A DNA stretch of 64,000 nucleotides from Chitinophagales bacterium. GTDB taxonomy: Bacteria; Bacteroidota; Bacteroidia; Chitinophagales; Saprospiraceae. This document shows positions 44,597 to 54,197 of the stretch, in pieces. A program made the position numbers and the translations under genes. Position 1 is the first letter of the stretch, and the number at the start of each line of letters is the position of its first letter. The stretch is taken from the NCBI GenBank assembly GCA_026928325.1, contig JAIXKS010000058.1, positions 1-64,000 on the forward strand, in the 5' to 3' direction. Under the pieces are notes generated by a model. The model saw nothing but the letters and a program-made list of their open reading frames with translations, did not search any database and was not told the origin of the DNA.

Positions 44597-45418
44597 ATGG
44601 TAAATTTTGAAATAAAACAGGAAGATAAATTTAAGTATATCGAAACCAGTCCTGGTAAAACGCCTCTTGTTTTACTTCATGGTTTGTTAGGTGCTTTGAG
44701 TAATTTTGAAGGGATTATGGAAAATTTCTCAGACCGATACAATGTTCTTGTGCCCATTCTACCATTGTTTGAGATTTCTCCTCGCAATCTTACTGTACGA
44801 GGTTTGATGAAGTATGTAGAAGAGTTTATTGAATATAAACAATTGAGTAAGGTGCATATCTTGGGAAATTCATTGGGCGGTCATATTGCCCAATTGTTTG
44901 TTTTAGATAATCCGGATAAGGTATTGAGTATGACTTTAACAGGTAGTAGTGGGTTGTATGAAAATGCTATGGGCAGTACATTTCCAAAACGAGGTAATTA
45001 CGAATTTATCATGAAGAAAGCTGAAGATGTTTTTTATAATCCGGAGGTAGCTACTAAAGAATTAGTAGATGAAGTTTATGCTACCGTTAATAATCTTAAG
45101 AAAGCAATTTGTGTCGTGGCTATTGCTAAATCTGCAGTTCGCCATAATTTAGAGGATAAACTACATGCTATAGAGGTACCTTCATTATTGGTTTGGGGTA
45201 TTCAAGATTCAGTTACGCCGCTTTGGGTAGGAGAAAAATTTCATGAATTATTGAAGCATTCGCAACTCGTCAAAATTGATAAATGTGGTCATGCGCCTAT
45301 GATGGAACTTCCTCATTTATTTAATCAAGCATTAAATAATTTTTTAAACAACATTGAGGCAGGAACTTTTTTAGCGGATGGTAAGGATACCTATGTTTTG
45401 AATTTGGATGCGAATTGA
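44597..45418 (+). CDS. Alpha/beta hydrolase
   Basis: A 273-residue alpha/beta-hydrolase with the oxyanion motif LLHGLLGALSNF (near 26-37), the nucleophile elbow ILGNSLGGHIA with Ser near 97, an acidic residue in VWGIQDSVTP, and the His in CGHAPMMELP. It has no signal peptide and is cytoplasmic. The substrate is unknown. It follows ctaA by 43 bases and precedes the DUF4256 gene by 27, so all three may be one transcript. Confidence 0.85.
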   Translation: MVNFEIKQEDKFKYIETSPGKTPLVLLHGLLGALSNFEGIMENFSDRYNVLVPILPLFEISPRNLTVRGLMKYVEEFIEYKQLSKVHILGNSLGGHIAQLFVLDNPDKVLSMTLTGSSGLYENAMGSTFPKRGNYEFIMKKAEDVFYNPEVATKELVDEVYATVNNLKKAICVVAIAKSAVRHNLEDKLHAIEVPSLLVWGIQDSVTPLWVGEKFHELLKHSQLVKIDKCGHAPMMELPHLFNQALNNFLNNIEAGTFLADGKDTYVLNLDAN

Positions 45419-45445
45419 TGCCTTTTATAGTATAGACTTTTCTGT

Positions 45446-46003
45446 ATGGCTACATATAAGGTAACTGATATTCCTAATGATTTTATCGATATACTTTATG
45501 ATCGATTTAAAAATGCTGCTATTGAGCTCGATGGTTTTAATTGGGATGAAGTAAAAGATCGCTTAAAAAATAGTGTTGTTGGTTTAAGTACTTTATATAA
45601 AATGGAATTATCTGGAGGAGAACCCTGTCTCGTCGATCAGGATAATACAGATGGAAAGTTAATTTTTATAGATAGTGCTAAAGAAAGCCCTATAGGCAGA
45701 AGAAGCTACTGTTATGATCGTGCCGCTTTAAATGCACGTAAGACAAATAAACCCAATGATAGTGCAATGGATGTCGCCCATGAAATTGGTATTCAACTTT
45801 TGACTGAATCAGAGTATAGAAGGTATCATCCTTTATTTTTATTTGATGCAAAGACATCTAGCTGGATTTGGACTCCTGATGATGTTAGAAATCTAGGTGG
45901 AGCCTTATTCTGTGATTATAGATTTGGTAAAGTTTTCACTTATCACAATGGTGCTGAATCGTACTATAGTGGCAGAGGATTTAGAGGAATAGTGAGGATA
46001 TAA
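45446..46003 (+). CDS. DUF4256 family protein
   Basis: A 185-residue cytoplasmic protein of the DUF4256 family: MELSGGEPCLVD, IDSAKESPIGRRSYCYDRAAL, DVAHEIGIQLLTESEYR, KTSSWIWTPDDVRNLGGALFCDYR, and the C-terminal YHNGAESYYSGRGFRG. These blocks run through the full length, which is that of the family. No function is known. Its promoter is likely shared with the upstream hydrolase. Confidence 0.85.
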   Translation: MATYKVTDIPNDFIDILYDRFKNAAIELDGFNWDEVKDRLKNSVVGLSTLYKMELSGGEPCLVDQDNTDGKLIFIDSAKESPIGRRSYCYDRAALNARKTNKPNDSAMDVAHEIGIQLLTESEYRRYHPLFLFDAKTSSWIWTPDDVRNLGGALFCDYRFGKVFTYHNGAESYYSGRGFRGIVRI

Positions 46004-46290
46004 AGTGGATATTTAAGTATTAGACGGAAGGGGAAAAAGCTCCCCATCCAGTGCTAATTTATTTATCATTACAAATGTATATTATTTTTTTGTGTTTTTG
46101 GCATTATTTAACTAGTGATTTATAACTTTAATATGGTTTTGTCGCATGCTTTACATTTCATGTGTTGATGACATTCTAATGACTTATGCTTTATTATTAT
46201 TTTTTGGTTGACAGAGCATTTGATTGATGTAGCAAATTTTAAAATTACAGCATCTTATTTCATCAATATTCTTAGTAATATTTTATAAAA

Positions 46291-46306
46291 GGTTCCACGT
46301 GGAACA
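46291..46306 (+). promoter_or_regulatory. parS-like palindrome, copy 1
   Basis: GGTTCCACGTGGAACA has a perfect 14-bp palindromic core (GTTCCACGTGGAAC) closely resembling the ParB-binding consensus TGTTNCACGTGAAACA, with one arm altered (GGAAC for GAAAC). It is in the 372-base intergenic region between DUF4256 and uvrA, which also holds a fragment of the MITE-like repeat near 46196-46221 (TTGACAGAGC). Confidence 0.65.
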
Positions 46307-46349
46307 ATTATTAATGTTACACTCTAATTTTAAAAACGGATTCAATTTA

Positions 46350-46365
46350 TGTTTCACGTGAAACA
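46350..46365 (+). promoter_or_regulatory. parS site, copy 2
   Basis: TGTTTCACGTGAAACA is an exact 16-bp palindrome and an exact match to the general bacterial parS consensus bound by ParB. It lies 44 bases from copy 1, immediately beyond the 3' end of uvrA. Confidence 0.82.
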
Positions 46366-46375
46366 TTACCAGCTA

Positions 46376-49207
46376 TTAAATATATCTCGCTGTATGCGAA
46401 TTTTTAACCTGCTTTAATCCTTCCGGTTTCCCTTCATATAATAGTTGACCTCCGCTTTTTCCACCTTCTGGTCCTAAGTCTATAACCCAATCTGCTGCTT
46501 GAATCACACTCGTATTATGTTCGACAATTAAAATGCTGTGGCCATTTTCTACTAAAGCATTAAAGGCTTCCATCAATTTATTGATGTCATGAAAATGAAG
46601 CCCTGTCGTAGGTTCGTCAAATATGAAAAATATTTTTTTGGATTGATATTCTTTGACTAAGTACGATGCCAACTTAACACGTTGTGCTTCTCCACCTGAT
46701 AGTGTACTCGAAGCTTGACCTAATTTGATATATCCCAATCCGACATCAAACAAGGGTTGTATTTTGTTGATGATGGTTTTTTGTTTTTTAAAAAATTCTA
46801 AAGCTTCTTCTATACTCATTTCTAGCACATCGTAAATATTCTTGTCTTGATAAGTAATTTCTAGTACTTCATTTTTAAATTTTTTACCATTACAAACCTC
46901 ACAAGGTATATTCACATCTGCCAAGAATTGCATCTCTATGGTAATATTACCTTCACCTTTGCAAGTGTCACATCGACCTCCATCTACATTAAATGAAAAA
47001 TGTTTGGGTTCTAATCCCTTGATTTTTGCTGATGTTTGACTTGCAAATAATTTTCTGATTTCATCATAAGCTTTGACATAAGTTACCGGATTAGACCTAG
47101 AGGTCTTCCCTAGTGGATGCTGATTAATCATTTCCACTTCCTTGATTTGTCGATAGTCGCCAGCGATTTCACCTAAATTGGTGATGGAACTATCTTGACT
47201 GCCGTCTATGATTGATTTTAATAACGGATATAGCGTATGTTGTACTAAGCTGGTTTTACCCGAACCAGAAACTCCCGAGACTACGGTTATGGCATGCAGT
47301 GGTATAGTGACATCGATATCTTTTAAATTGTGTTGTCTTGCGCCTTTGATATATATTCTATCGACGAGCTTTCTTTTGTGTTGTGGAATTGTGATTTGCT
47401 TTCTTCCTGTTATGTAATCAGCTGTGATACCATGATTCTCACCTTGAATAAAATCTTGGTATTTTCCGGCGAAAACCAGATCTCCTCCGTGAATGCCAGC
47501 CATGGGACCGATATCTATAATGTAGTCTGCATGTCGAATGACGGTATCTTCATGCTCGATAACAATCACTGTATTGCCTTGGTTGCGTAGATTTTTGAGT
47601 ACGCCTACCAATTTTTCTGTATCTCGCGGATGTAATCCTACACTCGGTTCATCTAATATATATAAGGAATTCGTGAGATTACTCCCTAACGTACGTGTAA
47701 GATTGATACGTTGGGTTTCGCCACCGCTCAGTGTGCTAGCTATTCGATCCATCGTCAGATATTCTAGGCCTATATCCACCATCGTTTGAAGCCTGTTTTT
47801 TATCTCTGTAAGGATGCGCTCTGCAATGGTAGCATCATGTTTATCTAAAACTAAGTTCGTAAAAAAGTCAAGCAATTCATTAACCGGCAATTGAGTTAAA
47901 GTACCGATATCATAGCCTCCTACTTTTATGTATAGCGCTTCTTTACGCAATCGACTACCTTTGCAAAGATCGCAGGTTGTCTTACCGCGATACCTGGATA
48001 TCATCACCCGATTTTGTATCTTATAGGATTCTTGTTCTAACATGCCAAAGTAGGTGTGGATACCATCAAACCAGGCATTCCCATTCCATAAGATGGCCTG
48101 TTGATCTTCTGTTAAATCCTTGTAGGGTTTATGGATAGGAAGATTGCTTTTTTCGGCATATTTGATGACTTCTGCATTCCATAATTTTCCTTTTTCGCCT
48201 CTCCAGCAGGCTATGACTTCCTCATAGATGCTGAGATTTTCATTAGGAATAACAAGATGTGGATCAATACCGATAATTTTTCCATATCCTTCACATTTAG
48301 GACAAGCACCATGAGGATTATTAAAATTAAAGAGATGTGGCACAGGTGACATAAATTCAATACCGTCTGCTTCAAATCTATTGTTGAAATACATCACATG
48401 ACCATCAAAAGTATCGATATAGCAAGCGCCTTCAGATTCTGCAAATGCAAGTAAAACAGAATCCGCAACCCGTTTTTTATTTTCTTCATCTTCATTGACA
48501 ACAAATCGGTCAATTATAATTTTAAAGTCATAGGGTGATTGTTGAACCGAAATCTCTTTGTCGATGCTTTCATCTTCTGCTAAGTCCTGAATATTGAGCA
48601 TCTCGCCATTGCGGATAACGCGGGTATATCCCTTTTGCATCAATAAATCGAGCTCTTGCGCTATGGTTCTGTCATGCTTGCGCTGTAATGGAATCAATAG
48701 CTGAACTTTATTCCCTATTGGCAATCCAAATATATAATCTACAACATCGCTGACCTGATGCTTTTTGACCAATTGACCGGTAATCGGCGAATATGTTTTT
48801 CCGATGCGGGCGTATAAAAGTCTGAGCAAATCATAGATTTCTGTCATCGACCCAACAGTAGAACGCGCATTAGAATTGCTCACTTTTTGTTCTATTGCTA
48901 TGGCTGGACTGATGCCTTTGATAAAATCTACTTCCGGCTTTTTCATTCTATCCAAAAATTGGCGAGCATAGGACGAGAGACTCTCTACGTACCTCCGTTG
49001 ACCTTCTGCATATAAAGTGTCTATAATCAGAGAGGATTTTCCTGATCCAGATAGTCCTGTGACAACAACTAATTTATTTTTTGGAATAAATAACTCAATA
49101 TTCCGCAGATTATTAGAGCGTGCTCCCTTGATATGGATATATTTTCTGAGTTGTTTTTTGTCCTCCTGACCTTCAATTTTTGTGATATCAGATGTATTAG
49201 ATTTCAA
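46376..49207 (-). CDS. uvrA: Excinuclease ABC subunit A
   Basis: A 943-residue DNA damage-recognition ATPase of nucleotide excision repair. It has two ABC modules: Walker A GLSGSGKSSLI near residue 52 and GVSGSGKTSLVQ near 648, and two signature motifs (LSGGETQRINL near 497 and LSGGEAQRVKLA). Two zinc modules are seen, CDLCKGSRL with an upstream CPKCEGYG, and CDTCKGEGN plus CEVCNGKKF near 750. Length is that of standard UvrA. It stands alone, reading toward the parS-like sites, with AT-rich intergenic DNA on both sides. Confidence 0.96.
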   Translation of the reverse strand: MKSNTSDITKIEGQEDKKQLRKYIHIKGARSNNLRNIELFIPKNKLVVVTGLSGSGKSSLIIDTLYAEGQRRYVESLSSYARQFLDRMKKPEVDFIKGISPAIAIEQKVSNSNARSTVGSMTEIYDLLRLLYARIGKTYSPITGQLVKKHQVSDVVDYIFGLPIGNKVQLLIPLQRKHDRTIAQELDLLMQKGYTRVIRNGEMLNIQDLAEDESIDKEISVQQSPYDFKIIIDRFVVNEDEENKKRVADSVLLAFAESEGACYIDTFDGHVMYFNNRFEADGIEFMSPVPHLFNFNNPHGACPKCEGYGKIIGIDPHLVIPNENLSIYEEVIACWRGEKGKLWNAEVIKYAEKSNLPIHKPYKDLTEDQQAILWNGNAWFDGIHTYFGMLEQESYKIQNRVMISRYRGKTTCDLCKGSRLRKEALYIKVGGYDIGTLTQLPVNELLDFFTNLVLDKHDATIAERILTEIKNRLQTMVDIGLEYLTMDRIASTLSGGETQRINLTRTLGSNLTNSLYILDEPSVGLHPRDTEKLVGVLKNLRNQGNTVIVIEHEDTVIRHADYIIDIGPMAGIHGGDLVFAGKYQDFIQGENHGITADYITGRKQITIPQHKRKLVDRIYIKGARQHNLKDIDVTIPLHAITVVSGVSGSGKTSLVQHTLYPLLKSIIDGSQDSSITNLGEIAGDYRQIKEVEMINQHPLGKTSRSNPVTYVKAYDEIRKLFASQTSAKIKGLEPKHFSFNVDGGRCDTCKGEGNITIEMQFLADVNIPCEVCNGKKFKNEVLEITYQDKNIYDVLEMSIEEALEFFKKQKTIINKIQPLFDVGLGYIKLGQASSTLSGGEAQRVKLASYLVKEYQSKKIFFIFDEPTTGLHFHDINKLMEAFNALVENGHSILIVEHNTSVIQAADWVIDLGPEGGKSGGQLLYEGKPEGLKQVKNSHTARYI

Positions 49208-49464
49208 TTGATATTTTTTTTAATAAATTATAATCATGGATGATTGACGGTAATTATGAAATTATAAAAAATATATACAATTTTTTTAAGTATGAATTTT
49301 TAAATAACAAGATGTACCGGATTAATATACAATGATAATTTATATGGAATTGTTGTAATTCTATTCAGTAAAATAAGCTAAATAAGGGATATGATAAATA
49401 TTATATAGTTATATTATAATGAAATCATTATTTTTTGGATATTTGCGAACTAAATTCTTAATAT

Positions 49465-51138
49465 ATGGCAACTTTTCCAAGCGACATTGAAATTGCTCAA
49501 CAGGCAAAAATAAGACACATTAGAGAAATAGCTTCTCGACTAGGTGTTCAAGAAGATGATCTCGAATACTATGGCAAGTACAAAGCTAAATTACCGCTCC
49601 ATTTAAAACAAGATCAACCTAAGGGAAAATTGATTCTTGTTTCGGCACTATCTCCGACCAAATACGGTGAAGGTAAAACAACCATGTCTATCGGTTTGGT
49701 AGATGGTTTGAATTATAACGGTCACAATACAGTAGCTGTACTTAGGGAGCCTTCATTAGGTCCTATTTTTGGTGTAAAAGGCGGTGCTGCCGGCGGAGGA
49801 TATGCACAAGTTATTCCGATGGAAGATATCAACTTGCATTTTACAGGTGATTTTTCTGCCATCGAGAAAGCAAATAACTTGCTTGCTGCAATGATTGATA
49901 ATAATATTCAGAATAAAAAATATAGCCTCAATATCGACCCTCGTACCGTAGCTTGGAAACGCGTTATGGATATGAACGACCGTGCCCTGCGCCAGATTAT
50001 TATTGGTCTTGGTGGTAAGAGTAACGGTATCATCCGTGAAGACGGCTTTAATATTACAGCGGCATCTGAGATTATGGCGATCTTATGCTTGGCTAATGAT
50101 ATTGAGGATTTGAAGCGTCGGATTGGTAATATCTATGTAGGTATGACCTATGATGGCAATCCTATATTTGCTCGGGATCTGAAGGCGGTAGGTGCGATGA
50201 CTACTTTGCTTAAAGATGCGATCAAACCAAATTTGGTACAAACTTTGGAAGGAAATCCGGCTATTTTACATGGTGGTCCTTTTGCTAGTATTGCTCAGGG
50301 TACCAACTCTGTGATAGCTACGAAGATGGGATTGAGTTTGGCAGATTATGTGGTTACAGAAGCTGGTTTCGGTGCTGATTTAGGTGCTGAAAAATTTATG
50401 CATATCAAATGTGTTCAAGCCGGATTAAAACCAGATGGTGCCATGGTTGTGGCTACGATTCGTGCTTTAAAACACCATGGAGGCGCAGACAAAGACAATT
50501 TAGCAGCACCCAATCCGGAAGCGGTGAGAAAGGGATTTGAAAACCTAGAAAAACATATTGAGAATGTTCAGAAATTTGGTATCAATCCTGTTGTCGCTAT
50601 CAATGCCTTCCCAACTGATACGGAAGAAGAAAACGATATCGTCAAAGAATTATGTGCTGCCATGGGCGTAAAAGCCGTAGTGAGCCGAGCTTTTGTCGAA
50701 GGTGGAAAAGGCGCTTCTGATTTGGCAAAAGCCGTTGTTGAGAGTATTGAAGCTGGTACCAATACTTTCCATCCTCTTTATAAGCTTAGCGATTCGATAG
50801 AAGCAAAAATTCATACGATTGCGACAGAGATATATGGTGCTGATGGCGTAGAATATACCTCAAAAGCAAAAACACAGTTGAAGCAAATCGACAAACTAGG
50901 TTTTAATGAATTTCCGGTTTGTATGGTTAAAACACCGGTATCCTTGTCTGATGATGATAAGAAAATAGGTCGTCCTCGTGGTTTTAACATCACTGTTCGC
51001 GAATTTGAATATTCTGCTGGTGCCGGTTTTGTTATTCCGCTCTTGGGTGATGTCATGCGTATGCCGGGATTACCTCCTATACCTAGTGCAGAGCATATCG
51101 ATATAACGAATGATGGAAAGATAAGTGGCTTATTTTAA
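49465..51138 (+). CDS. fhs: Formate-tetrahydrofolate ligase
   Basis: A 557-residue ATP-dependent enzyme that makes 10-formyl-THF from formate and THF. Key segments are YYGKYKAKLPL, the P-loop-like LVSALSPTKYGEGKTTMSIGL near residues 57-77, REPSLGPIFGVKGGAAGGGYAQV, GDFSAIEKANNLLAAMIDN and HGGPFASIAQGTNSVIATKMG. The C-terminal VPLLGD-like VIPLLGDVMRMPGLP is standard. Length is typical. A rho-independent terminator 25 bases downstream closes the unit. Roles include purine and formyl-methionine synthesis. Confidence 0.95.
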   Translation: MATFPSDIEIAQQAKIRHIREIASRLGVQEDDLEYYGKYKAKLPLHLKQDQPKGKLILVSALSPTKYGEGKTTMSIGLVDGLNYNGHNTVAVLREPSLGPIFGVKGGAAGGGYAQVIPMEDINLHFTGDFSAIEKANNLLAAMIDNNIQNKKYSLNIDPRTVAWKRVMDMNDRALRQIIIGLGGKSNGIIREDGFNITAASEIMAILCLANDIEDLKRRIGNIYVGMTYDGNPIFARDLKAVGAMTTLLKDAIKPNLVQTLEGNPAILHGGPFASIAQGTNSVIATKMGLSLADYVVTEAGFGADLGAEKFMHIKCVQAGLKPDGAMVVATIRALKHHGGADKDNLAAPNPEAVRKGFENLEKHIENVQKFGINPVVAINAFPTDTEEENDIVKELCAAMGVKAVVSRAFVEGGKGASDLAKAVVESIEAGTNTFHPLYKLSDSIEAKIHTIATEIYGADGVEYTSKAKTQLKQIDKLGFNEFPVCMVKTPVSLSDDDKKIGRPRGFNITVREFEYSAGAGFVIPLLGDVMRMPGLPPIPSAEHIDITNDGKISGLF

Positions 51139-51163
51139 AAGCAAGGCAATCCATCAATAATTC

Positions 51164-51198
51164 AAAAAGTCTCTTTCTTAAGGAAAGGGACTTTTTTT
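51164..51198 (+). terminator. Rho-independent terminator after fhs
   Basis: AAAAAGTCTCTTTC (51164-51177) pairs with GGAAAGGGACTTTTT (51182 onward) around a short loop, followed by a T-run. It lies 26 bases past the fhs stop. Confidence 0.85.
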
Positions 51199-51375
51199 AT
51201 GCTGATACTCAGAATACATATTTGAAGAATCATTTTTGGGTGGATTCACATATGAAAATATCAACTTAGTCTATGATTTTGCGCAATATTAAACTCGAAT
51301 TTAGGTCTATTTGAATGTCTTATTGAATTATAGCTTTTTTTTGACACTCCTCGCTAAATATACTACATAAGCTAG

Positions 51376-51536
51376 TGCTCTGTCCACAAAAAAATCTTAA
51401 TGAAATGTTGTTCTATTTTCAAATCTCATCGTTAAAAATACGCGTCATAGTTACCACTATGCCTGCGTTTTTATGCCTTGACCCTTAAAAAAAAATAACT
51501 TTCATTATAATTTAAGCCTTTTTATACACAGAGTAT
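51376..51536 (-). repeat. MITE-like inverted-repeat element, inverted copy
   Basis: Reverse orientation of 76-230. Left end CTAGTGCTCTGTCCACAAAA, centre CATAGTTACCACTATG, right end ending TATACACAGAGTA. The 448-base gap 51139-51586 holds the fhs terminator and this element; nothing else was recognised, and no cobalamin riboswitch was visible. Confidence 0.8.
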
Positions 51537-51613
51537 TGGGTTAAAGTAGGCAGATGTCTATATCAGAAAATAAAAAATGATTAGCTTTGCAGCGAATCAT
51601 TGCAGAATCACAA

Positions 51614-52183
51614 ATGGAAAATCAAAAAATAAATTTACACTTCGGAGTTTTGGCTACCTTAATTGTATTAGCAGCTTTCAGCCGAGTCATTCCACACATG
51701 GCCAATTTTTCACCTCTTGGCGCAATTGGTCTTTTTGGTGCTGCTCACTTTACAAAAAGATGGCAAGCGTTTTTAGTACCGATAGCAGCCACCTGGTTGA
51801 GCGATTTGTTTATTAATAATGTCATTTATGCTCAATACTATCCTTCATTTACTTGGTTTTATCAAGGATTTTATTGGCAATATGGCAGCTATCTTTTGAT
51901 TACTTTAGCCGGAATTTTTATTTTCAAAAAGGTAAATACAAAAAGCGTTTTTACAGGAGCCTTGGCATCATCAACCATCTTCTTTCTGGTTTCTAACTTT
52001 GGAGTTTGGGCAAGCGGAACAATGTATCCCATGAATTTAGGAGGACTGACGACTTGTTTTGCGGCAGGAATTCCATTTTTGAAAGGTACAATGTTGGGTG
52101 ATTTATTTTATTCCTGTGTTTTATTTGGCACTTTTGCATTAGCACAGAAACAATTTCCTATTTTGCAATTAAAAAACGCTTAA
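51614..52183 (+). CDS. DUF6580-type membrane protein, putative cobalamin-linked transporter component
   Basis: About 189 residues from ATG 51614; the longer TTG frame starting at 51587 adds nine unsupported residues. Four to six hydrophobic segments (LATLIVLAAFSRVIPHMANFSPLGAIGLFG, QAFLVPIAATWLSDLF, YLLITLAGIFIF, FFLVSNFGVWA, GIPFLKGTMLGDLFYS) give an ECF substrate-binding (S-component)-like layout. Proteins of this type precede cobalamin salvage genes in Bacteroidota, as here. A role in taking up a corrinoid precursor is inferred from position. Confidence 0.7.
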   Translation: MENQKINLHFGVLATLIVLAAFSRVIPHMANFSPLGAIGLFGAAHFTKRWQAFLVPIAATWLSDLFINNVIYAQYYPSFTWFYQGFYWQYGSYLLITLAGIFIFKKVNTKSVFTGALASSTIFFLVSNFGVWASGTMYPMNLGGLTTCFAAGIPFLKGTMLGDLFYSCVLFGTFALAQKQFPILQLKNA

Positions 52184-52285
52184 AAGCAAAGTAAAATATC
52201 TCGTGACATATATGAAAGTGTATGCGTTTCTATACTCTTATGTCCAAATCTGATAGGTAGTTTATATAAAAATGATAGGGATTTT

Positions 52286-52471
52286 TTGAGCGAGCATAAT
52301 AAGAGAGGCGATGTTAGAAAGTCAACTACCAAAAGGGATTTGGTAGGGGGAGAAGACTATTACATCAACGAACAAGGGCAATGGGTATTCACAGAATTGT
52401 ATCACTTGAAGCGTGGTCATTGCTGCAAAAATGGTTGTAAGCATTGTCCATACGGATACCAAAAATCCTGA
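52286..52471 (+). CDS. DUF5522 domain small protein
   Basis: A 61-residue protein with the DUF5522 pattern: DYYINEQGQWVFTELYHLKRG, then HCCKNGCKHCPYGY with four Cys and two His, a probable metal-binding ending. The start is TTG 52286 behind no obvious ribosome site, but the conserved body lies downstream of it. Its stop overlaps the ATG of the BtuF-like gene (TGATG), so translation is coupled. The function is unknown. It often sits next to cobalamin genes. Confidence 0.75.
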   Translation: MSEHNKRGDVRKSTTKRDLVGGEDYYINEQGQWVFTELYHLKRGHCCKNGCKHCPYGYQKS

Positions 52472-53292
52472 TGAGCATGAACGAAGATTTTTTTCCCAAA
52501 CGCATAGTTTGCTTAACGGAGGAAACTACCGAAACCCTTTATTTACTGGGTGAACAAGAAAGAATAGTGGGAATTTCAGGATTTACGCTTCGCCCGCCAC
52601 AAGCAAGAAAAGAAAAACCCAAAGTATCCGCATTTACCTCCGCAAATATTGAAAAAATCATAGCATTAAATCCCGATTTAGTTATCGGATTTTCTGATAT
52701 TCAAGCCGAAATAGCCAAGGCATTAATAGCCCATGGCATCACTGTTTGGGTCAACAATCATCGTAGTGTAGAGGAAATATACAAGATGATTATTCAGTTA
52801 GGTAGTATCGTTGGAAAAAGCAATGAAGCAATCATTTTAGTGCATCAATTCCGTGCAAATATCGATAAATTATGTAGCGACAATCAAATTAAATCCGTAA
52901 AACCTAAAATTTATTTTGAAGAATGGTTCGACCCGCTAATTACCGGTATTCGATGGGTAAGTGATTTAATAGAAATGGCGGGAGGTATAGATATTTACAG
53001 CGAACGAAAAAGTGCTTCTTTGGCAAAAGATAGAATAATTGCAGATAACTACGAAGTTGTGGAACGAAATCCTGACATTATTATCGCTTCGTGGTGCGGT
53101 AAAAAGTTTAAAAAGGAGCGATTAGTTGCCCGTAAAAATTGGGACTTGATAAACGCAGTAAAAAATGATTTCATTTTTGAAATAAAATCCGAAATCATTT
53201 TACAACCGGGACCTGCAGCCATCAGTGAAGGCATTGAACAAATATCCAAGATTATTGCGCAATGGCATCATTTTCATGAAACAAAAATATAG
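52471..53292 (+). CDS. Cobalamin-binding/BtuF-like periplasmic-binding protein fold, no signal peptide
   Basis: About 273 residues from ATG 52471, which overlaps the upstream stop (TGATG). The fold is that of class III helical-backbone metal/vitamin-binding proteins: KRIVCLTEETTETLYLLGEQERIVGISG, IIALNPDLVIGFSD, PKIYFEEWFDPLITGIRWVSDLIEMAGG and NPDIIIASWCGKKF. The first ten residues are not hydrophobic, so it is not obviously exported as BtuF normally is. It may hold a corrinoid in the cytoplasm, or the true N-terminus was missed. It precedes the Dph6-like gene by 206 bases. Confidence 0.72.
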   Translation: MSMNEDFFPKRIVCLTEETTETLYLLGEQERIVGISGFTLRPPQARKEKPKVSAFTSANIEKIIALNPDLVIGFSDIQAEIAKALIAHGITVWVNNHRSVEEIYKMIIQLGSIVGKSNEAIILVHQFRANIDKLCSDNQIKSVKPKIYFEEWFDPLITGIRWVSDLIEMAGGIDIYSERKSASLAKDRIIADNYEVVERNPDIIIASWCGKKFKKERLVARKNWDLINAVKNDFIFEIKSEIILQPGPAAISEGIEQISKIIAQWHHFHETKI

Positions 53293-53498
53293 CATTTATT
53301 TTGGTTAGCCTCATATTCAACCATAATCCTATTGCGATAAGCTATTTTATGGTTCGACAAATCATTAAAATGCAGGATGAATGATGAAAATATAAGCACA
53401 AAAGCCTTACTTTTGTAAAGCAATGGCTTAGTTGCATGAAAAACAAGGATTTAATCATTAATACGTAAATAGCTTGCAGAACAAGCAAAAGATAAGTC

Positions 53499-54197
53499 AT
53501 GTCAAAACACAAAACATATTTCAACTGGAGCAGCGGAAAGGATTGTGCTTTGGCCTTACATTACTTGTTGCAGGACAAAAATTACAGCGTGGAATATCTG
53601 CTCACGACGATCCATGCATCTCATAAGCGTATAAGTATGCATGGCATAAGATACGAATTATTGCAAAAGCAGGCAAAAGCTATCGGCATCCCGAGCGGAA
53701 CCATTGAATTGCCTGAACAACCCACCAATGTCGAATACGAAGCACGCATGAGTCAGGCAGTCGGCCAACTCAAAGCAAAGGGTTTCGAATATGCAGCTTT
53801 TGGCGATATTTTGCTGGAAGATATAAAAAAGTATAGGGAACAGCAATTGCAAATTTTAGATATCAAAACAGTTTTTCCGCTATGGCGTAGAGATACAAAA
53901 CAATTGATCAATGAATTTATAGATTTGGGATTTAAAGCCATAGTGGTTTGTGTAAATGCCGCCTTGCTTGATCGCTCATTTGTCGGGAGAATAATTGACA
54001 AAGCATGGATCAACGATTTACCTGCTGGGATAGATCCTTGTGGTGAGAACGGTGAATTTCACACTTTTTGTTTTGATGCTCCCTATTTTAATAATTCGGT
54101 TTCATTTTCAATAGGCGAAACAGTTTTTAAAGCGTATAATGATGAATCTAAAAGCGGATTTTGGTTTTGTGACTTGATACCTAAAGAAGATGAGTAA
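53499..54197 (+). CDS. Dph6/diphthine-ammonia ligase-like ATP pyrophosphatase
   Basis: A 232-residue PP-loop N-type ATP pyrophosphatase of the diphthine-ammonia ligase (MJ0570) family: TYFNWSSGKDCALALHYLLQ (PP-loop SGKD) near residues 6-25, ISMHGIRYELLQKQAKAIGIP, ARMSQAVGQLKAKGF, FGDILLEDIKKYREQ, LLDRSFVGRIID and GIDPCGENGEFHTF with a Cys. Bacteria lack diphthamide, and this family is seen in cobalamin clusters, so it probably amidates or activates a corrinoid-related or other metabolite; this is inference. It overlaps cobT by 8 bases. Confidence 0.78.
   Translation: MSKHKTYFNWSSGKDCALALHYLLQDKNYSVEYLLTTIHASHKRISMHGIRYELLQKQAKAIGIPSGTIELPEQPTNVEYEARMSQAVGQLKAKGFEYAAFGDILLEDIKKYREQQLQILDIKTVFPLWRRDTKQLINEFIDLGFKAIVVCVNAALLDRSFVGRIIDKAWINDLPAGIDPCGENGEFHTFCFDAPYFNNSVSFSIGETVFKAYNDESKSGFWFCDLIPKEDE

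Noticed and set aside
51139..52285. Cobalamin riboswitch upstream of the cob cluster
   Set aside because: No B12-box or pseudoknot pattern was seen; the region holds a terminator and a MITE-like repeat.
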